NCBI RefSeq assembly: GCF_006517625.1
Contig: NZ_VHQI01000003.1
Span: 310,001-374,000 of the forward strand
Reading direction: 5' to 3'
From: Mixta tenebrionis
GTDB lineage: Bacteria > Pseudomonadota > Gammaproteobacteria > Enterobacterales > Enterobacteriaceae
Length of the DNA: 64,000 bases
In this document: positions 8,797 to 17,244 of the stretch, one piece after another
Layout of the letters: each line of letters begins with the position of its first letter
Numbering within the stretch: the first letter of the stretch is position 1
Program-made: the position numbers and the translations under genes
Notes under the pieces: generated by a model
The model's input: only the letters and a program-made list of their open reading frames with translations
Told to the model about the DNA's origin: nothing
Database searches by the model: none

Positions 8797-8978
8797 TTGT
8801 CGTCTGGCGCGCCGGGGACGCCGCTATAAGCGGGCGGGCCGCAACGTCTGGGGAAACTCGCGTCGTCGGGCAAATAGTGAAAAAGCTGGTTCAGGATCAA
8901 TTATTTGCGTTAAGGTGCCGGTTAGCATAAGCCTCCGTCACGCTTTTGCCACTCCGGCAGCATTAAAGGTAGGACAAG

Positions 8979-10595
8979 ATGAAATCATTTCGCATTACGT
9001 TGGTGGCCTTTTCGCTGGCGACCCTGACTTCTGCGGCGCAGGCGGCAGAGGTGCCGCCGGGCGTGCAGCTGGCCGAGCGTCAGCAAATCGTACGGCATAT
9101 CAAAGATGAACCCGCCTCGCTCGATCCGATTAAAGCGGTAGGCCTGCCGGAAATTCAGGTGCTGCGCGATCTCTTTGAGGGGTTGACCAACCAGGATGCG
9201 GAAGGAAAAGTCGTGCCCGGCGTTGCGCTTAGCTGGCAGAGCAACGATAACCAAAGCTGGATCTTCACCCTGCGGCAGGATGCTCGCTGGTCCGATGGCG
9301 AACCGGTAACCGCGCATGATTTTGTTTACAGCTGGCAGCGGCTGGTGGAGAGTAAAAACGCTTCGCCGTTTGCCTGGTTTGCCGGGCTGGCGGCGATCCA
9401 GAATGCGGAAGCCATTAACCAGGGACATCTGCCGCCGGAAAGCCTGGGCGTCACCGCGCTGGATAATTATCACCTTAAAGTGACGCTTGAACGTCCGGTA
9501 GCCTGGTTTCCCAGCCTGACGGCGCACGTCAGTCTCTATCCCGTTCCGCATCAGGCGATTGAACAGTGGGGCGACGGCTGGACGAAGCCGGGACATCTGG
9601 TTGGCAACGGCGCCTATCGGCTACAGGATCGCGTAGTAAATGAAAAAATTGTGCTGGTGCGCAACAATCACTACTGGGACAACGCGCACTCGGTCATTAA
9701 CCAGGTTACCTTCCTGCCGATTAATGAAGAATCCAGCGCCACCAAACGCTATCGCGCCGGTGATATTGATATCACCGAATCCTTTCCCAAGAACCTGTAT
9801 GCCATGCTGAAAAAAACGCTGCCGGGCGAAGTCTATACGCCCGATCAGCTGGGCACCTACTACTATGCGTTTAATACGCAGCAGGGGCCGACCGCCGATG
9901 CGCGCGTACGTCAGGCGCTCTCATGGAGCATTGACCGACGTATTATTGCGGAAAAGGTGCTTGGCGCCGGTGAAAAACCCGCCTGGCATTTTACCCCTGA
10001 CGTGACGGCAGGCTTTCAGCCCAAACCTTCTTTCTTACAGCAGCACGGGCAGGAAGAGCTGAATACCCAGGCGAAAGCGTTGCTGGCGGCGGCGGGCTAT
10101 GGGCCGACTAAGCCGCTGCGTTTGACGCTGCTGTACAACTCTTCCGAAAATCATCAAAAGATTGCTATCGCCGTGGCCTCAATGTGGAAAAAAAATCTCG
10201 GCGTGGAGGTTAAATTACAGAACCAGGAGTGGAAAACCTATATCGACAGCCGCAACAGCGGCAGGTTTGACGTTATTCGCGCCTCCTGGATAGGCGATTA
10301 CAATGAGCCGTCAACCTTTCTGAGCCTGCTGACCTCCAGCCACAGCGGTAATATCGCCCGCTTCCAGAATGCGGAATATGATGCGGTGCTGGCGCAGGCA
10401 AGCAGGGAAAATGATGTGCAGGCGCGTAACGAAGACTATAACCGCGCCGAGCAGATTATTGAGCAACAGGCGCCGATAGCGCCGATTTACCAATACACCA
10501 ATGCGCGCTTAATCAAACCGTGGGTGAAGGGTTATCCGATTAATAACCCGGAAGATGTCGCCTATAGCCGGCAGCTTTATATTGTGAAGCACTGA
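8979..10595 (+). CDS. mppA: MppA, periplasmic murein tripeptide-binding protein
   Basis: MppA is an OppA-like periplasmic binding protein that captures L-Ala-D-Glu-meso-DAP and delivers it to the Opp ABC importer. The 538-residue precursor has a signal peptide (residues 1-22, cleavage after AQA) and SBP family 5 features: a VRHIKDEPASLDPIK start, GLTNQDAEGKVVPGVALSW and ARWSDGEPVTAHDFVYSW. AGGA lies 8-11 nt before the ATG. OppA itself is not nearby. The last two codons (Lys-His) and the TGA stop fall in a 7-copy 8-bp tandem repeat. Confidence 0.93.
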   Translation: MKSFRITLVAFSLATLTSAAQAAEVPPGVQLAERQQIVRHIKDEPASLDPIKAVGLPEIQVLRDLFEGLTNQDAEGKVVPGVALSWQSNDNQSWIFTLRQDARWSDGEPVTAHDFVYSWQRLVESKNASPFAWFAGLAAIQNAEAINQGHLPPESLGVTALDNYHLKVTLERPVAWFPSLTAHVSLYPVPHQAIEQWGDGWTKPGHLVGNGAYRLQDRVVNEKIVLVRNNHYWDNAHSVINQVTFLPINEESSATKRYRAGDIDITESFPKNLYAMLKKTLPGEVYTPDQLGTYYYAFNTQQGPTADARVRQALSWSIDRRIIAEKVLGAGEKPAWHFTPDVTAGFQPKPSFLQQHGQEELNTQAKALLAAAGYGPTKPLRLTLLYNSSENHQKIAIAVASMWKKNLGVEVKLQNQEWKTYIDSRNSGRFDVIRASWIGDYNEPSTFLSLLTSSHSGNIARFQNAEYDAVLAQASRENDVQARNEDYNRAEQIIEQQAPIAPIYQYTNARLIKPWVKGYPINNPEDVAYSRQLYIVKH

Positions 10596-10640
10596 AGCAC
10601 TGAAGCACTGAAGCACTGAAGCACTGAAGCACTGAAGCAC
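10585..10640 (+). repeat. Seven tandem copies of TGAAGCAC across the mppA stop
   Basis: Seven exact, uninterrupted copies of the octamer TGAAGCAC occupy 10585-10640, followed by TGGGCGGCTTCGGTGCTT. The first copy encodes the end of MppA; the second supplies its TGA stop. Because the stop comes so early, copy-number changes would not alter MppA, but they would change the spacing to the downstream hairpin (AAGCAC with GTGCTT). Confidence 0.95.
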
Positions 10641-10849
10641 TGGGCGGCTTCGGTGCTTGCTTGCCGCATCCTGCCGCTCATTTTGCGCCCTGAAGTCCGG
10701 GGCGTTTTCCATTTTCTCCGTAAGACGCGCGTCGCGTTCTGTTGCACTTTTCCCGTGTTGTCTGTCTTCCGATAACGGCAGAAGGATTGCTTCTGCCTGG
10801 CGGCAGGCTAGACTGTATCGTATTGATTCTGCGGCTTAAGAGGCATGAC

Positions 10850-11833
10850 GTGAAGGTCATTGAAGGCAAAGCGTTACAGGTTTCAGACGCCATTATCGCC
10901 TGTCAGCTTGATGGACAGGGCGGGCTGATCCCGATCGAAGATAAAGATGTGATTCACTGCGAGCGCCCCTGCTGGCTGCACCTCAACTATACCCATAAGC
11001 AAAGCGCCGAATGGCTGAGCTCAACGCCGCTGATTCCGGATAGCGTGCGCGATGCGCTGGCGGGCGACAGCCTGCGCCCGCGCGTAAGTAGGCTGGGGGA
11101 CGGCTTTATGATCACGCTGCGCAGCGTCAACCTGAACAGCGATTCGCGCCCCGATCAGCTGGTCGCCATTCGGGTATTTATCAACGATAAACTGATTGTT
11201 TCAACCCGCCGCCGTAAGGTGTACGCCGTTGATGAGGTGCTGAGCGAGCTGCAAAACGGCAACGGCCCGGTTGACGGCGGCAGCTGGCTGGTTGAGCTGT
11301 GCGACGTGCTGACCGATCACGCCAGCGAATTTATTGAGGATCTACAGGATAAAATTATTGAGCTGGAAGATGCGCTGATGGATCAAAGCGTACCGGCGCG
11401 CGGCGAGCTGGCGCTGCTGCGCAAACAGCTGATTGTTATGCGGCGCTATATGGCTCCGCAGCGTGATGTTTACGCGCGGCTGGCAAGTGAAAAGCTGGGC
11501 TGGATGGATGATAGTGAGCGGCGGCGGATGCAGGAGATCGCCGACAGGCTGGGGCGGGGGCTGGACGATCTTGACGCCAGCGTCGCGCGTACCGCCGTAC
11601 TGGCTGATGAGATCGCTTCGGTAATGGCGGAAGCGATGAACCGGCGTACCTATACAATGTCGCTGCTGGCAATGATTTTTCTGCCTACTACTTTTCTTAC
11701 CGGCCTGTTTGGCGTCAATCTGGGCGGCATTCCCGGCGGCGGCAGTCGCTATGGTTTTGCAATATTTTGTCTGATGTTAGTGTTGCTGGTGGGCGGAGTT
11801 GCCCTGTGGTTGCATAAACGTAAGTGGTTATAA
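10850..11833 (+). CDS. zntB: Zinc transporter ZntB (CorA family)
   Basis: ZntB is a CorA-type pentameric inner-membrane zinc transporter. The 327-residue product is mostly cytoplasmic (about 1-265), with two C-terminal membrane helices. The GxN loop appears as GVN in [18 protein letters not shown], typical of ZntB rather than the GMN of CorA. I choose a GTG start at 10850 because AAGAGG lies 7-12 nt upstream and the length then equals that of E. coli ZntB; the frame is open 36 codons further upstream. It is followed by FnrS, as in E. coli, but dbpA is missing before ttcA. Confidence 0.93.
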   Translation: MKVIEGKALQVSDAIIACQLDGQGGLIPIEDKDVIHCERPCWLHLNYTHKQSAEWLSSTPLIPDSVRDALAGDSLRPRVSRLGDGFMITLRSVNLNSDSRPDQLVAIRVFINDKLIVSTRRRKVYAVDEVLSELQNGNGPVDGGSWLVELCDVLTDHASEFIEDLQDKIIELEDALMDQSVPARGELALLRKQLIVMRRYMAPQRDVYARLASEKLGWMDDSERRRMQEIADRLGRGLDDLDASVARTAVLADEIASVMAEAMNRRTYTMSLLAMIFLPTTFLTGLFGVNLGGIPGGGSRYGFAIFCLMLVLLVGGVALWLHKRKWL

Positions 11834-11869
11834 ATACTGGAACCAGGGGCGCTGGAAAGCGAAAAAAAG

Positions 11870-11883
11870 CTGATCGGCATCAA
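11870..11883 (+). promoter_or_regulatory. FNR box upstream of fnrS
   Basis: CTGATCGGCATCAA matches the FNR consensus TTGAT-N4-ATCAA in nine of ten positions. Its centre (11876.5) lies about 42 bp before the fnrS 5' end at 11919, the class II activator position. This agrees with the known anaerobic induction of FnrS by FNR. Confidence 0.8.
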
Positions 11884-11918
11884 TAAACATTATACATGGC
11901 TGGGGCAAACTCTCTCCC

Positions 11919-12040
11919 GCAGGTGAATGCAACGTCAAGCGATGGGCGTTGCGCTCCATATTGTCTTACTTCCTTTTTTTGAATTACTGCATAGCACAAT
12001 TGATTCGTACGACGCCGGCCTTCAGGCCGGCTTTTTTTTT
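11919..12040 (+). ncRNA. fnrS: FnrS, anaerobically induced Hfq-binding small RNA
   Basis: The segment starts GCAGGTGAATGCAACGTC and continues with GATGGGCGTTGCGCTCCATA and the CTTCCTTTTTTGAATTACTG stretch, almost identical to E. coli FnrS over the first 90 nt. It ends in a GCCGGCC-TTCA-GGCCGGC hairpin and a T-tract. The stem sequence differs from E. coli but the structure is kept. FnrS represses many aerobic-metabolism mRNAs (such as sodB, maeA, folE and folX) by base pairing. Location after zntB and an FNR box at the right distance support the call. It is too short and non-coding to appear as a gene by ORF search. Confidence 0.95.
12014..12040 (+). terminator. FnrS intrinsic terminator
   Basis: GCCGGCC (12014-12020), loop TTCA, GGCCGGC (12025-12031) and nine T residues form a canonical intrinsic terminator. 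It also provides the 3' poly-U tail that Hfq-dependent small RNAs need. Confidence 0.93.
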
Positions 12041-12101
12041 GCCGCTTCGCCAGCAGTTATATCTTCTTCTATGCTTAATGATCCAGCAGAGGAGAAACAT
12101 T

Positions 12102-12266
12102 ATGCGAACGATGTGGACGCCCAGCCAGATTTCCGCTTCCGATCCTGTACCTACCGATCCGGTTCCCATTCCTGAGCCGATACCGCAGCCGCAACCGCAA
12201 CCGCAGCCCGATCCCGCGCCGAACCCAGACCCGATTATCGATCCACCGCCCCATATGAAACATTGA
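12102..12266 (+). CDS. Proline-rich 54-residue hypothetical protein
   Basis: A short ORF with a good ribosome-binding site (GAGGAG, 9-14 nt before ATG) encodes MRTMWTPSQISASDPVPTDP followed by repeated PxP dipeptides (PIPEPIPQPQPQPQPDPAPN) and a DPPP near the end. There is no signal peptide or membrane segment. It lies right after the FnrS terminator and before a strong hairpin at 12272-12302, so it would be a short independent transcript. The family is not one I can name. The three-proline run predicts dependence on elongation factor P. Confidence 0.6.
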   Translation: MRTMWTPSQISASDPVPTDPVPIPEPIPQPQPQPQPDPAPNPDPIIDPPPHMKH

Positions 12267-12271
12267 TCAGA

Positions 12272-12302
12272 GCCGCCATCCCTGACTTCTCAGGGTGGCG
12301 GC
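12272..12302. terminator. Bidirectional hairpin between the proline-rich ORF and ttcA
   Basis: GCCGCCATCCCTGA pairs with TCAGGGTGGCGGC (one bulge) around a short loop. The genes on both sides converge here, 6 bp after one stop and 8 bp before the other. No long T-tract is present on either side. Confidence 0.6.
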
Positions 12303-12309
12303 CAGCCGC

Positions 12310-13242
12310 TTATTTTATTTCGATGATCTCCAGGCGCTCGCCTGCGGCAGGCTCATCTTCTTCCTGGCGCCAGCCAACCGGCTGCAGCGGCAGCGTTTCG
12401 CGATCGAAAGCGAGATCGCCGCCGTCCACCACCTCGCTGCCGTGCTGAATACCTTTGAAATCAAACAGCGCGGTATCGGCCAGGTGGGAAGGCACCACGT
12501 TTTGCATGGCGCTGAACATCGTCTCAATGCGCCCCGGATAGCGCTTATCCCAGTCGCGCAGCATCTCGGCGATAACCTGACGCTGCAGGTTGGGCTGCGA
12601 GCCGCACAGGTTGCAGGGGATAATTGGGTACTGACGCGCAATGGCGAAGCGTTCGATATCTTTCTCCCGGCAATAGGCCAGCGGGCGGATTACAATATGC
12701 TTACCGTCGTCGCTCATCAGCTTCGGCGGCATTCCTTTCATTTTCCCGCCGTAAAACATATTTAAAAACAGCGTTTGTAGAATATCGTCGCGGTGGTGGC
12801 CCAGCGCGATTTTGGTGCAACCCAGTTCCGTTGCGGTGCGGTAAAGAATGCCGCGGCGCAGGCGTGAACAGAGCGAACAGGTGGTTTTTCCTTCCGGGAT
12901 TTTATCTTTAACGATGCCGTAGGTGTTTTCTTCGACGATTTTATACTCAACGCCAATCGATTCCAGATACTGCGGCAGCACATGTTCAGGGAAACCAGGC
13001 TGTTTCTGATCGAGGTTAACCGCAATCAGCGAAAAATTAACCGGCGCGCTTTGCTGTAAATTACGCAAAATCTCCAGCAGGGTATAGCTGTCTTTACCGC
13101 CAGACAGACAGACCATAATGCGATCGCCTTCTTCAATCATATTGAAATCGGCGATGGCTTCGCCCACGTTGCGGCGTAAACGCTTTTGTAGCTTGTTCAG
13201 GTTGTACTGTTCTTTTTTGTTTGTTGATTGATTTTCTTGCAT
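12310..13242 (-). CDS. ttcA: TtcA, tRNA 2-thiocytidine synthetase
   Basis: TtcA installs 2-thiocytidine at position 32 of certain tRNAs, using ATP and an iron-sulfur cluster. The 310-residue product has the PP-loop CLSGGKDS (residues 45-52) and the cluster/catalytic cysteines C122 and C125 (CSLC) and C210 and C213 (CNLC). Length and motifs are standard. In E. coli this gene carries the attachment site of the Rac prophage; here it is intact and no prophage is present, but an orphan beta-helix gene lies 566 bp upstream on the other strand. Confidence 0.97.
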   Translation of the reverse strand: MQENQSTNKKEQYNLNKLQKRLRRNVGEAIADFNMIEEGDRIMVCLSGGKDSYTLLEILRNLQQSAPVNFSLIAVNLDQKQPGFPEHVLPQYLESIGVEYKIVEENTYGIVKDKIPEGKTTCSLCSRLRRGILYRTATELGCTKIALGHHRDDILQTLFLNMFYGGKMKGMPPKLMSDDGKHIVIRPLAYCREKDIERFAIARQYPIIPCNLCGSQPNLQRQVIAEMLRDWDKRYPGRIETMFSAMQNVVPSHLADTALFDFKGIQHGSEVVDGGDLAFDRETLPLQPVGWRQEEDEPAAGERLEIIEIK

Positions 13243-13807
13243 TTTTTTGTCTCAGAAACCAAAGGGGCGTATCAAGGGCGAAATGCGTGTTCTTGCGCCC
13301 CGTCAGGCGTGCGATAAATGGCGGATAAGCCCATTAACCAGCATGCATAAGTATGGCGCGTATGGTACGGATTACGTCGCCGAATGCCAGCACGTTTTAC
13401 CGCTGTCTCCCATCAGGCGTCAATGCGAACAGCGAAGCGTACGTTTTCCGCTCCGCTTTGCCGTAAGCATAAAATCGACATACTCACTTTCAGTGAGACC
13501 GGATGATGCTGTAATCCACTCTGGCGCCGGCGAGCGAAAATAAGGGTAATAAGCTTTCATACTTCCGGCTTCAAATATTCGTTATTATAAAACAATGGAT
13601 TTTTCTGAGTGGAAAAAATCTTATAAGAATTTACTTAGGTGAGGAAAAGTAGAGGCTTTATTAATTTGTGGCGCTAAAATTAATACGGCAATTTTAAAAA
13701 ATTAAAAATTAATCATTAAAAAAAGATCGTTGTGTTAATCTCAATAGGCTGGTTGGGGTACGCCAGGTAAATAGGTCTGTTTATTTTATAAAATAGAGAG
13801 GATTCCT
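13243..13807. other. AT-rich intergenic region between ttcA and the beta-helix gene
   Basis: This 565-bp stretch holds the ttcA promoter on its left. A 98-codon frame at 13247-13543 has no ribosome-binding site or recognisable protein pattern, and I do not call it. A small palindrome CTCACT-TTC-AGTGAG lies at 13483-13497. From about 13560 the sequence becomes strongly AT-rich (runs of A and T at 13680-13730), as is common upstream of horizontally acquired, H-NS-silenced genes; that is inference. AGAGGA precedes the ATG at 13808. Confidence 0.5.
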
Positions 13808-15496
13808 ATGTCAGTTTCCACATCGTCGTTAAATATCAGAGTAGATGGCCCTGACGATTTCACAACGGATCATACGCAAGCCATTCAGGAATTATTAAAC
13901 AGAACCACCTATATTATTATTGATACTGTTGTTAATCTTGCCGGACAAATTCAAACCAGGTTCGACGATCAAATTATTGAGGGCACAGAAACCGGAGAAA
14001 TCAGGCCAATTGGCAATAATATGGCTACGCAATCGATGATTGCCCTGAAACATCCGCGCAGTAAAATCTTAAACCTTATTTCAACCAATCCTTTATTATT
14101 GAAAAGCGATGCTGAACCCAGAGATGGGGGCGGACGCCAGGGTACCGTAGATATTCAGGCAGATTTCTGTCTGGTTCAGGGCTGTACCATGACCAATCAG
14201 GTTAATGCGGTCATTGCTGACTCAACCTACCGCGCACACGGCTCGCGTATTCTGGGAAATTACTTTTTTGATTGTATTGGCGTCGGGCGTGAGGATCGGG
14301 GTGATGCGGTCAGCATTTGGGGATCGGGAACCGTAATTGATGGTAATTACGCCTCGTGCAAGGAGGGCACCGATGGCCGTATTGCTTTTCATGCTGAAGC
14401 GCCGGTTACCTCAAACGACGGTCGCCCTGAGTTTGATGCGCAGCATACGATTATGACCAATAATCTGGCCTGGGGATCTTTTCGCCGCCATTTCGCTTTT
14501 GAAGGCATCAGTAACGGCGTTTCTATCGGCAATATTTCCATTGGCGGGGCCACATGGTGGGGAGAAGCTTACATCATGTGTACTAATGTTATTGCCGAAA
14601 ATACCATCAAATATACGCGCCCCAGCGGGCAGGCTGCGGGCGCCAGCTGGAAGCCGAAACATGGGGCCATTTGTATCCAGAACTGGTCAAGCCATGTCAA
14701 TATCCGTTCAGTTGTATTGATGGAGGAAGGTTCCTCTGGGGCCGGGGTTATTCTTACCCGCTCCTCCACGGTGGCGGGAGAACATAAACTCACGCTACAG
14801 GTTTCCATGCGCAATAAAGGCGATGAAAGCAACAACGCTTTTGATCTGGTACCGGCGGAAGATTTACATTTGAACAATTGTTATGCCGAAGGGTTTGCTA
14901 ATCAAATTAAAGGGGTCACGGCGGATTATAATCATCTGTTACTCAGCGGATGTCGGTTAGTGGGTAATGGCACGGCTAGTGGGATCCTTATTCAGGGCGG
15001 TAGCGGCGGAAAGCTGTTTATTAACCAAAGTATTGTTGATGTGGGAACCAATGATTACGCCATGAGCCTGTTTGAGCTTGCTATGGTACGTATTACCGGT
15101 ACCGGTTTTGGGGCCAATAAATATGCCGTAAACCTGCGCGATATTAAAGAATTGTTTATCATAAGCAATTGCTATAATCTTAATTCTGCAGGGGCGCTGT
15201 CTCTGCGCTATGGCAAAACGGACTCATCGGGCTCCTCAAGCGTAGCGACCAGTGGCGATGTGCCAGAAATAGAGTGGGTGTTTAGTAATAATGAGGGAAT
15301 CAATAGTGGTTTCGTCTACTCTCTGGCTCAGCTAAAATCCTTAACCGCTAAAATTAATACGGTTAATAAATCTATAGGAAAAACCGTTATCGCCTATGAT
15401 GCAGATAATAAACCACGCTATTACTACTCGTTAGGCACGGAGGCAAATTCGTCCTGGGTATCGTTTGATAATACCGAAACGTTAATCCCGGTGTAA
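13808..15496 (+). CDS. Right-handed parallel beta-helix protein (tail-spike/polysaccharide lyase-like)
   Basis: The 562-residue product has no signal peptide and no membrane segment. It is dominated by short repeated strands with N, G and V turns (ILGNYFFDCIGVGREDRGDA, GTVIDGNYASCKEG, LFINQSIVDVGTN), the pattern of pectate-lyase-like solenoids found in phage tail spikes and exopolysaccharide depolymerases. The N-terminal 90 residues lack helix repeats and could be an attachment domain. GC content and codon choice (many AAT, ATT, TTA) are unlike neighbours, suggesting transfer. No phage structural gene adjoins it. A specific substrate cannot be named. Confidence 0.7.
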   Translation: MSVSTSSLNIRVDGPDDFTTDHTQAIQELLNRTTYIIIDTVVNLAGQIQTRFDDQIIEGTETGEIRPIGNNMATQSMIALKHPRSKILNLISTNPLLLKSDAEPRDGGGRQGTVDIQADFCLVQGCTMTNQVNAVIADSTYRAHGSRILGNYFFDCIGVGREDRGDAVSIWGSGTVIDGNYASCKEGTDGRIAFHAEAPVTSNDGRPEFDAQHTIMTNNLAWGSFRRHFAFEGISNGVSIGNISIGGATWWGEAYIMCTNVIAENTIKYTRPSGQAAGASWKPKHGAICIQNWSSHVNIRSVVLMEEGSSGAGVILTRSSTVAGEHKLTLQVSMRNKGDESNNAFDLVPAEDLHLNNCYAEGFANQIKGVTADYNHLLLSGCRLVGNGTASGILIQGGSGGKLFINQSIVDVGTNDYAMSLFELAMVRITGTGFGANKYAVNLRDIKELFIISNCYNLNSAGALSLRYGKTDSSGSSSVATSGDVPEIEWVFSNNEGINSGFVYSLAQLKSLTAKINTVNKSIGKTVIAYDADNKPRYYYSLGTEANSSWVSFDNTETLIPV

Positions 15497-15503
15497 TTTG
15501 CGC

Positions 15504-15528
15504 TGCCTTCCGTATAACGCGGAAGGCA
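15504..15528 (+). terminator. Hairpin after the beta-helix gene
   Basis: TGCCTTCCG (15504-15512) and CGGAAGGCA (15520-15528) form a perfect nine-pair stem 7 nt after the stop. There is no T-tract immediately after it. Confidence 0.55.
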
Positions 15529-15756
15529 CGCTTTGCCCAGTAGCGGATTGCGCCGGGTAGTGTCCAGATAAATACGTTCAGAGCCGCCAGGCGGACAACA
15601 GAGGGCAGTTTCAGTGCATTCCGTAAGCGAAACGAGAGTTTTCCTGGTGACTTTGTCATCGAAAAATTAAGTAAAAAGTTGTTTCATATCTCGACGCATC
15701 GATAAACGTCACTTATGCTGGCAGCGCCTTTATTTTCTTTGATGAGAGTCCGACAT

Positions 15757-16032
15757 ATGAAAGCAGCCACCTTTCTGCTTGCCGGCGCAGCGCTGTTGCT
15801 TGCCGCATGCAGCAGCAGCGACGACAGCGAACCGCCGCAGCAGGCCACCGCCGCACACGTTCAGCCCAGAGTATCCATGTCCTCACTGGCGGAAAGTAAC
15901 TGCGCCAGCGCTGGCGGCACGCTGGCCTTTTCTCGTCAGCTCGACGGCAGCAGCGTAGGCATGTGTCAGTTAGCGAATGGACGACGCTGTAGCGAAAGCG
16001 CGCTGGAAAGCGGCAGCTGCGCACGTTTCTGA
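15757..16032 (+). CDS. ydbJ: DUF333 lipoprotein YdbJ
   Basis: The 91-residue precursor starts with a lipoprotein signal peptide ending in the lipobox LLAAC (Cys about residue 17), followed by a Ser/Asp-rich linker. The C-terminal DUF333 domain is recognisable as NCASAGGTL, RQLDGSSVGMCQLANGRRCS, with cysteine pairs that may form disulfides. I start at 15757 because the signal peptide begins there; a longer frame upstream adds non-signal residues. It converges on ldhA with a strong hairpin between them. Function is unknown. Confidence 0.85.
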   Translation: MKAATFLLAGAALLLAACSSSDDSEPPQQATAAHVQPRVSMSSLAESNCASAGGTLAFSRQLDGSSVGMCQLANGRRCSESALESGSCARF

Positions 16033-16033
16033 T

Positions 16034-16056
16034 GCGGACGCGCCAGGCGCGTCCGC
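16034..16056. terminator. Bidirectional terminator between ydbJ and ldhA
   Basis: GCGGACGCG (16034-16042) and CGCGTCCGC (16048-16056) form a perfect nine-pair stem with loop CCAGG, placed between two converging genes. Confidence 0.7.
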
Positions 16057-16064
16057 GTTACTTA

Positions 16065-17054
16065 TCAGTTAACCTCGTTCGGGCAGGCTTCGCCTTTCTC
16101 CAGCTGCTGCAGATTGGAAAGGGTGGTTTCTGAAATAGCGGTTAACGCCTCGGCGGTTAAAAACGCCTGATGGCCGGTAAACAGCACGTTATGGCAGGCG
16201 GAAAGCCGGCGGAAAACGTCATCCTGGATCACATCGTTAGACTTATCCTCAAAGAACAGATCGCGCTCATTTTCATACACGTCCATTCCCAGCGAACCGA
16301 TTTTCTGCTGTTTTAACGCATCGATCGCCGCCTGAGAGTCGATCAGGCCGCCGCGGCTGGTGTTAATAATCATCACGCCATCCTTCATCTGGCTGAACGC
16401 GCTGGCATCCAGCAGGTGATGATTTTCCGGCGTCAGCGGGCAGTGCAGCGTAATTACATCAGATTCTTTAAACAGCGTTTTGATATCGACATACTCCGCC
16501 CCCAGCTCCAGCGCCTGCGGGTTAGGCCAGGGATCGAACGCCAGCAGACGCATACCAAAGCCTTTCAGAATACGCAGCGTGGCAATGCTGATCTTGCCGG
16601 TGCCGATAACGCCGGCGGTACGGCCGTGCATGTTAAAACCGATCAGCCCTTCCAGCGAAAAGTTGGCGTCGCGGGTACGCTGATAGGCGCGATGAATACG
16701 GCGATTAAGCGTCATCATGATGCCTACCGCATGTTCCGCCACGGCCTCCGGCGAGTAGGCCGGTACGCGCACCACTTTGATGCCCAGCTCTTTCGCCGCC
16801 GCCAAATCGACATTATTAAAACCGGCGCAGCGCAGCGCGATAATTTTAACACCCTGGGCGCTAAGAATTTCCAGCACCGGGCGGCTGGCGTCATCATTAA
16901 CAAAAATACATACGGCTTCGCAGTTAACGGCGTTGATCGCCGTTCGCTCAGTAAGCAAGAAATCGAAATATTCGATCGCGAAACCAAAATGCTGGTTGAC
17001 GTGATCAAGATATTTCTTGTCGTACTGTTTAGTGCTGTAGACCGCAAGTTTCAT
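16065..17054 (-). CDS. ldhA: Fermentative D-lactate dehydrogenase
   Basis: LdhA reduces pyruvate to D-lactate with NADH during fermentation. The 329-residue product is a D-2-hydroxyacid dehydrogenase with the Rossmann motif GVIGTGKIS (about 148-156) and the catalytic triad R234 (NTSRGG), E263 (ENERD) and H295 (TGHQAF), one residue off E. coli numbering. The family signature LAFDPWPNP is present. ATG at 17054 follows AAGGAGACG. It is transcribed away from ydbH. Anaerobic and acid induction are known for the family; no site was identified here. Confidence 0.96.
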   Translation of the reverse strand: MKLAVYSTKQYDKKYLDHVNQHFGFAIEYFDFLLTERTAINAVNCEAVCIFVNDDASRPVLEILSAQGVKIIALRCAGFNNVDLAAAKELGIKVVRVPAYSPEAVAEHAVGIMMTLNRRIHRAYQRTRDANFSLEGLIGFNMHGRTAGVIGTGKISIATLRILKGFGMRLLAFDPWPNPQALELGAEYVDIKTLFKESDVITLHCPLTPENHHLLDASAFSQMKDGVMIINTSRGGLIDSQAAIDALKQQKIGSLGMDVYENERDLFFEDKSNDVIQDDVFRRLSACHNVLFTGHQAFLTAEALTAISETTLSNLQQLEKGEACPNEVN

Positions 17055-17244
17055 TATCGTCTCCTTATTGTCTTCTCCCTCTATTCTAGACTGACAGCCA
17101 GGAGGCGTAACCAGGAATCTGCCGGCAGTTTCGCGAATCGTCCGTCTGAATTCAGCCGCGGCGAGAAAAGCACTGGGAAATCTTCACCCGGCCTGGCGAT
17201 CGTGCCATCATAGCCGCCGGAATATTTTTCAGGACGGGACGGTC

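Noticed and set aside
13247-13543. 98-codon frame after the ttcA start
   Set aside because: No ribosome-binding site, no hydrophobic or domain pattern, and it covers the ttcA promoter.
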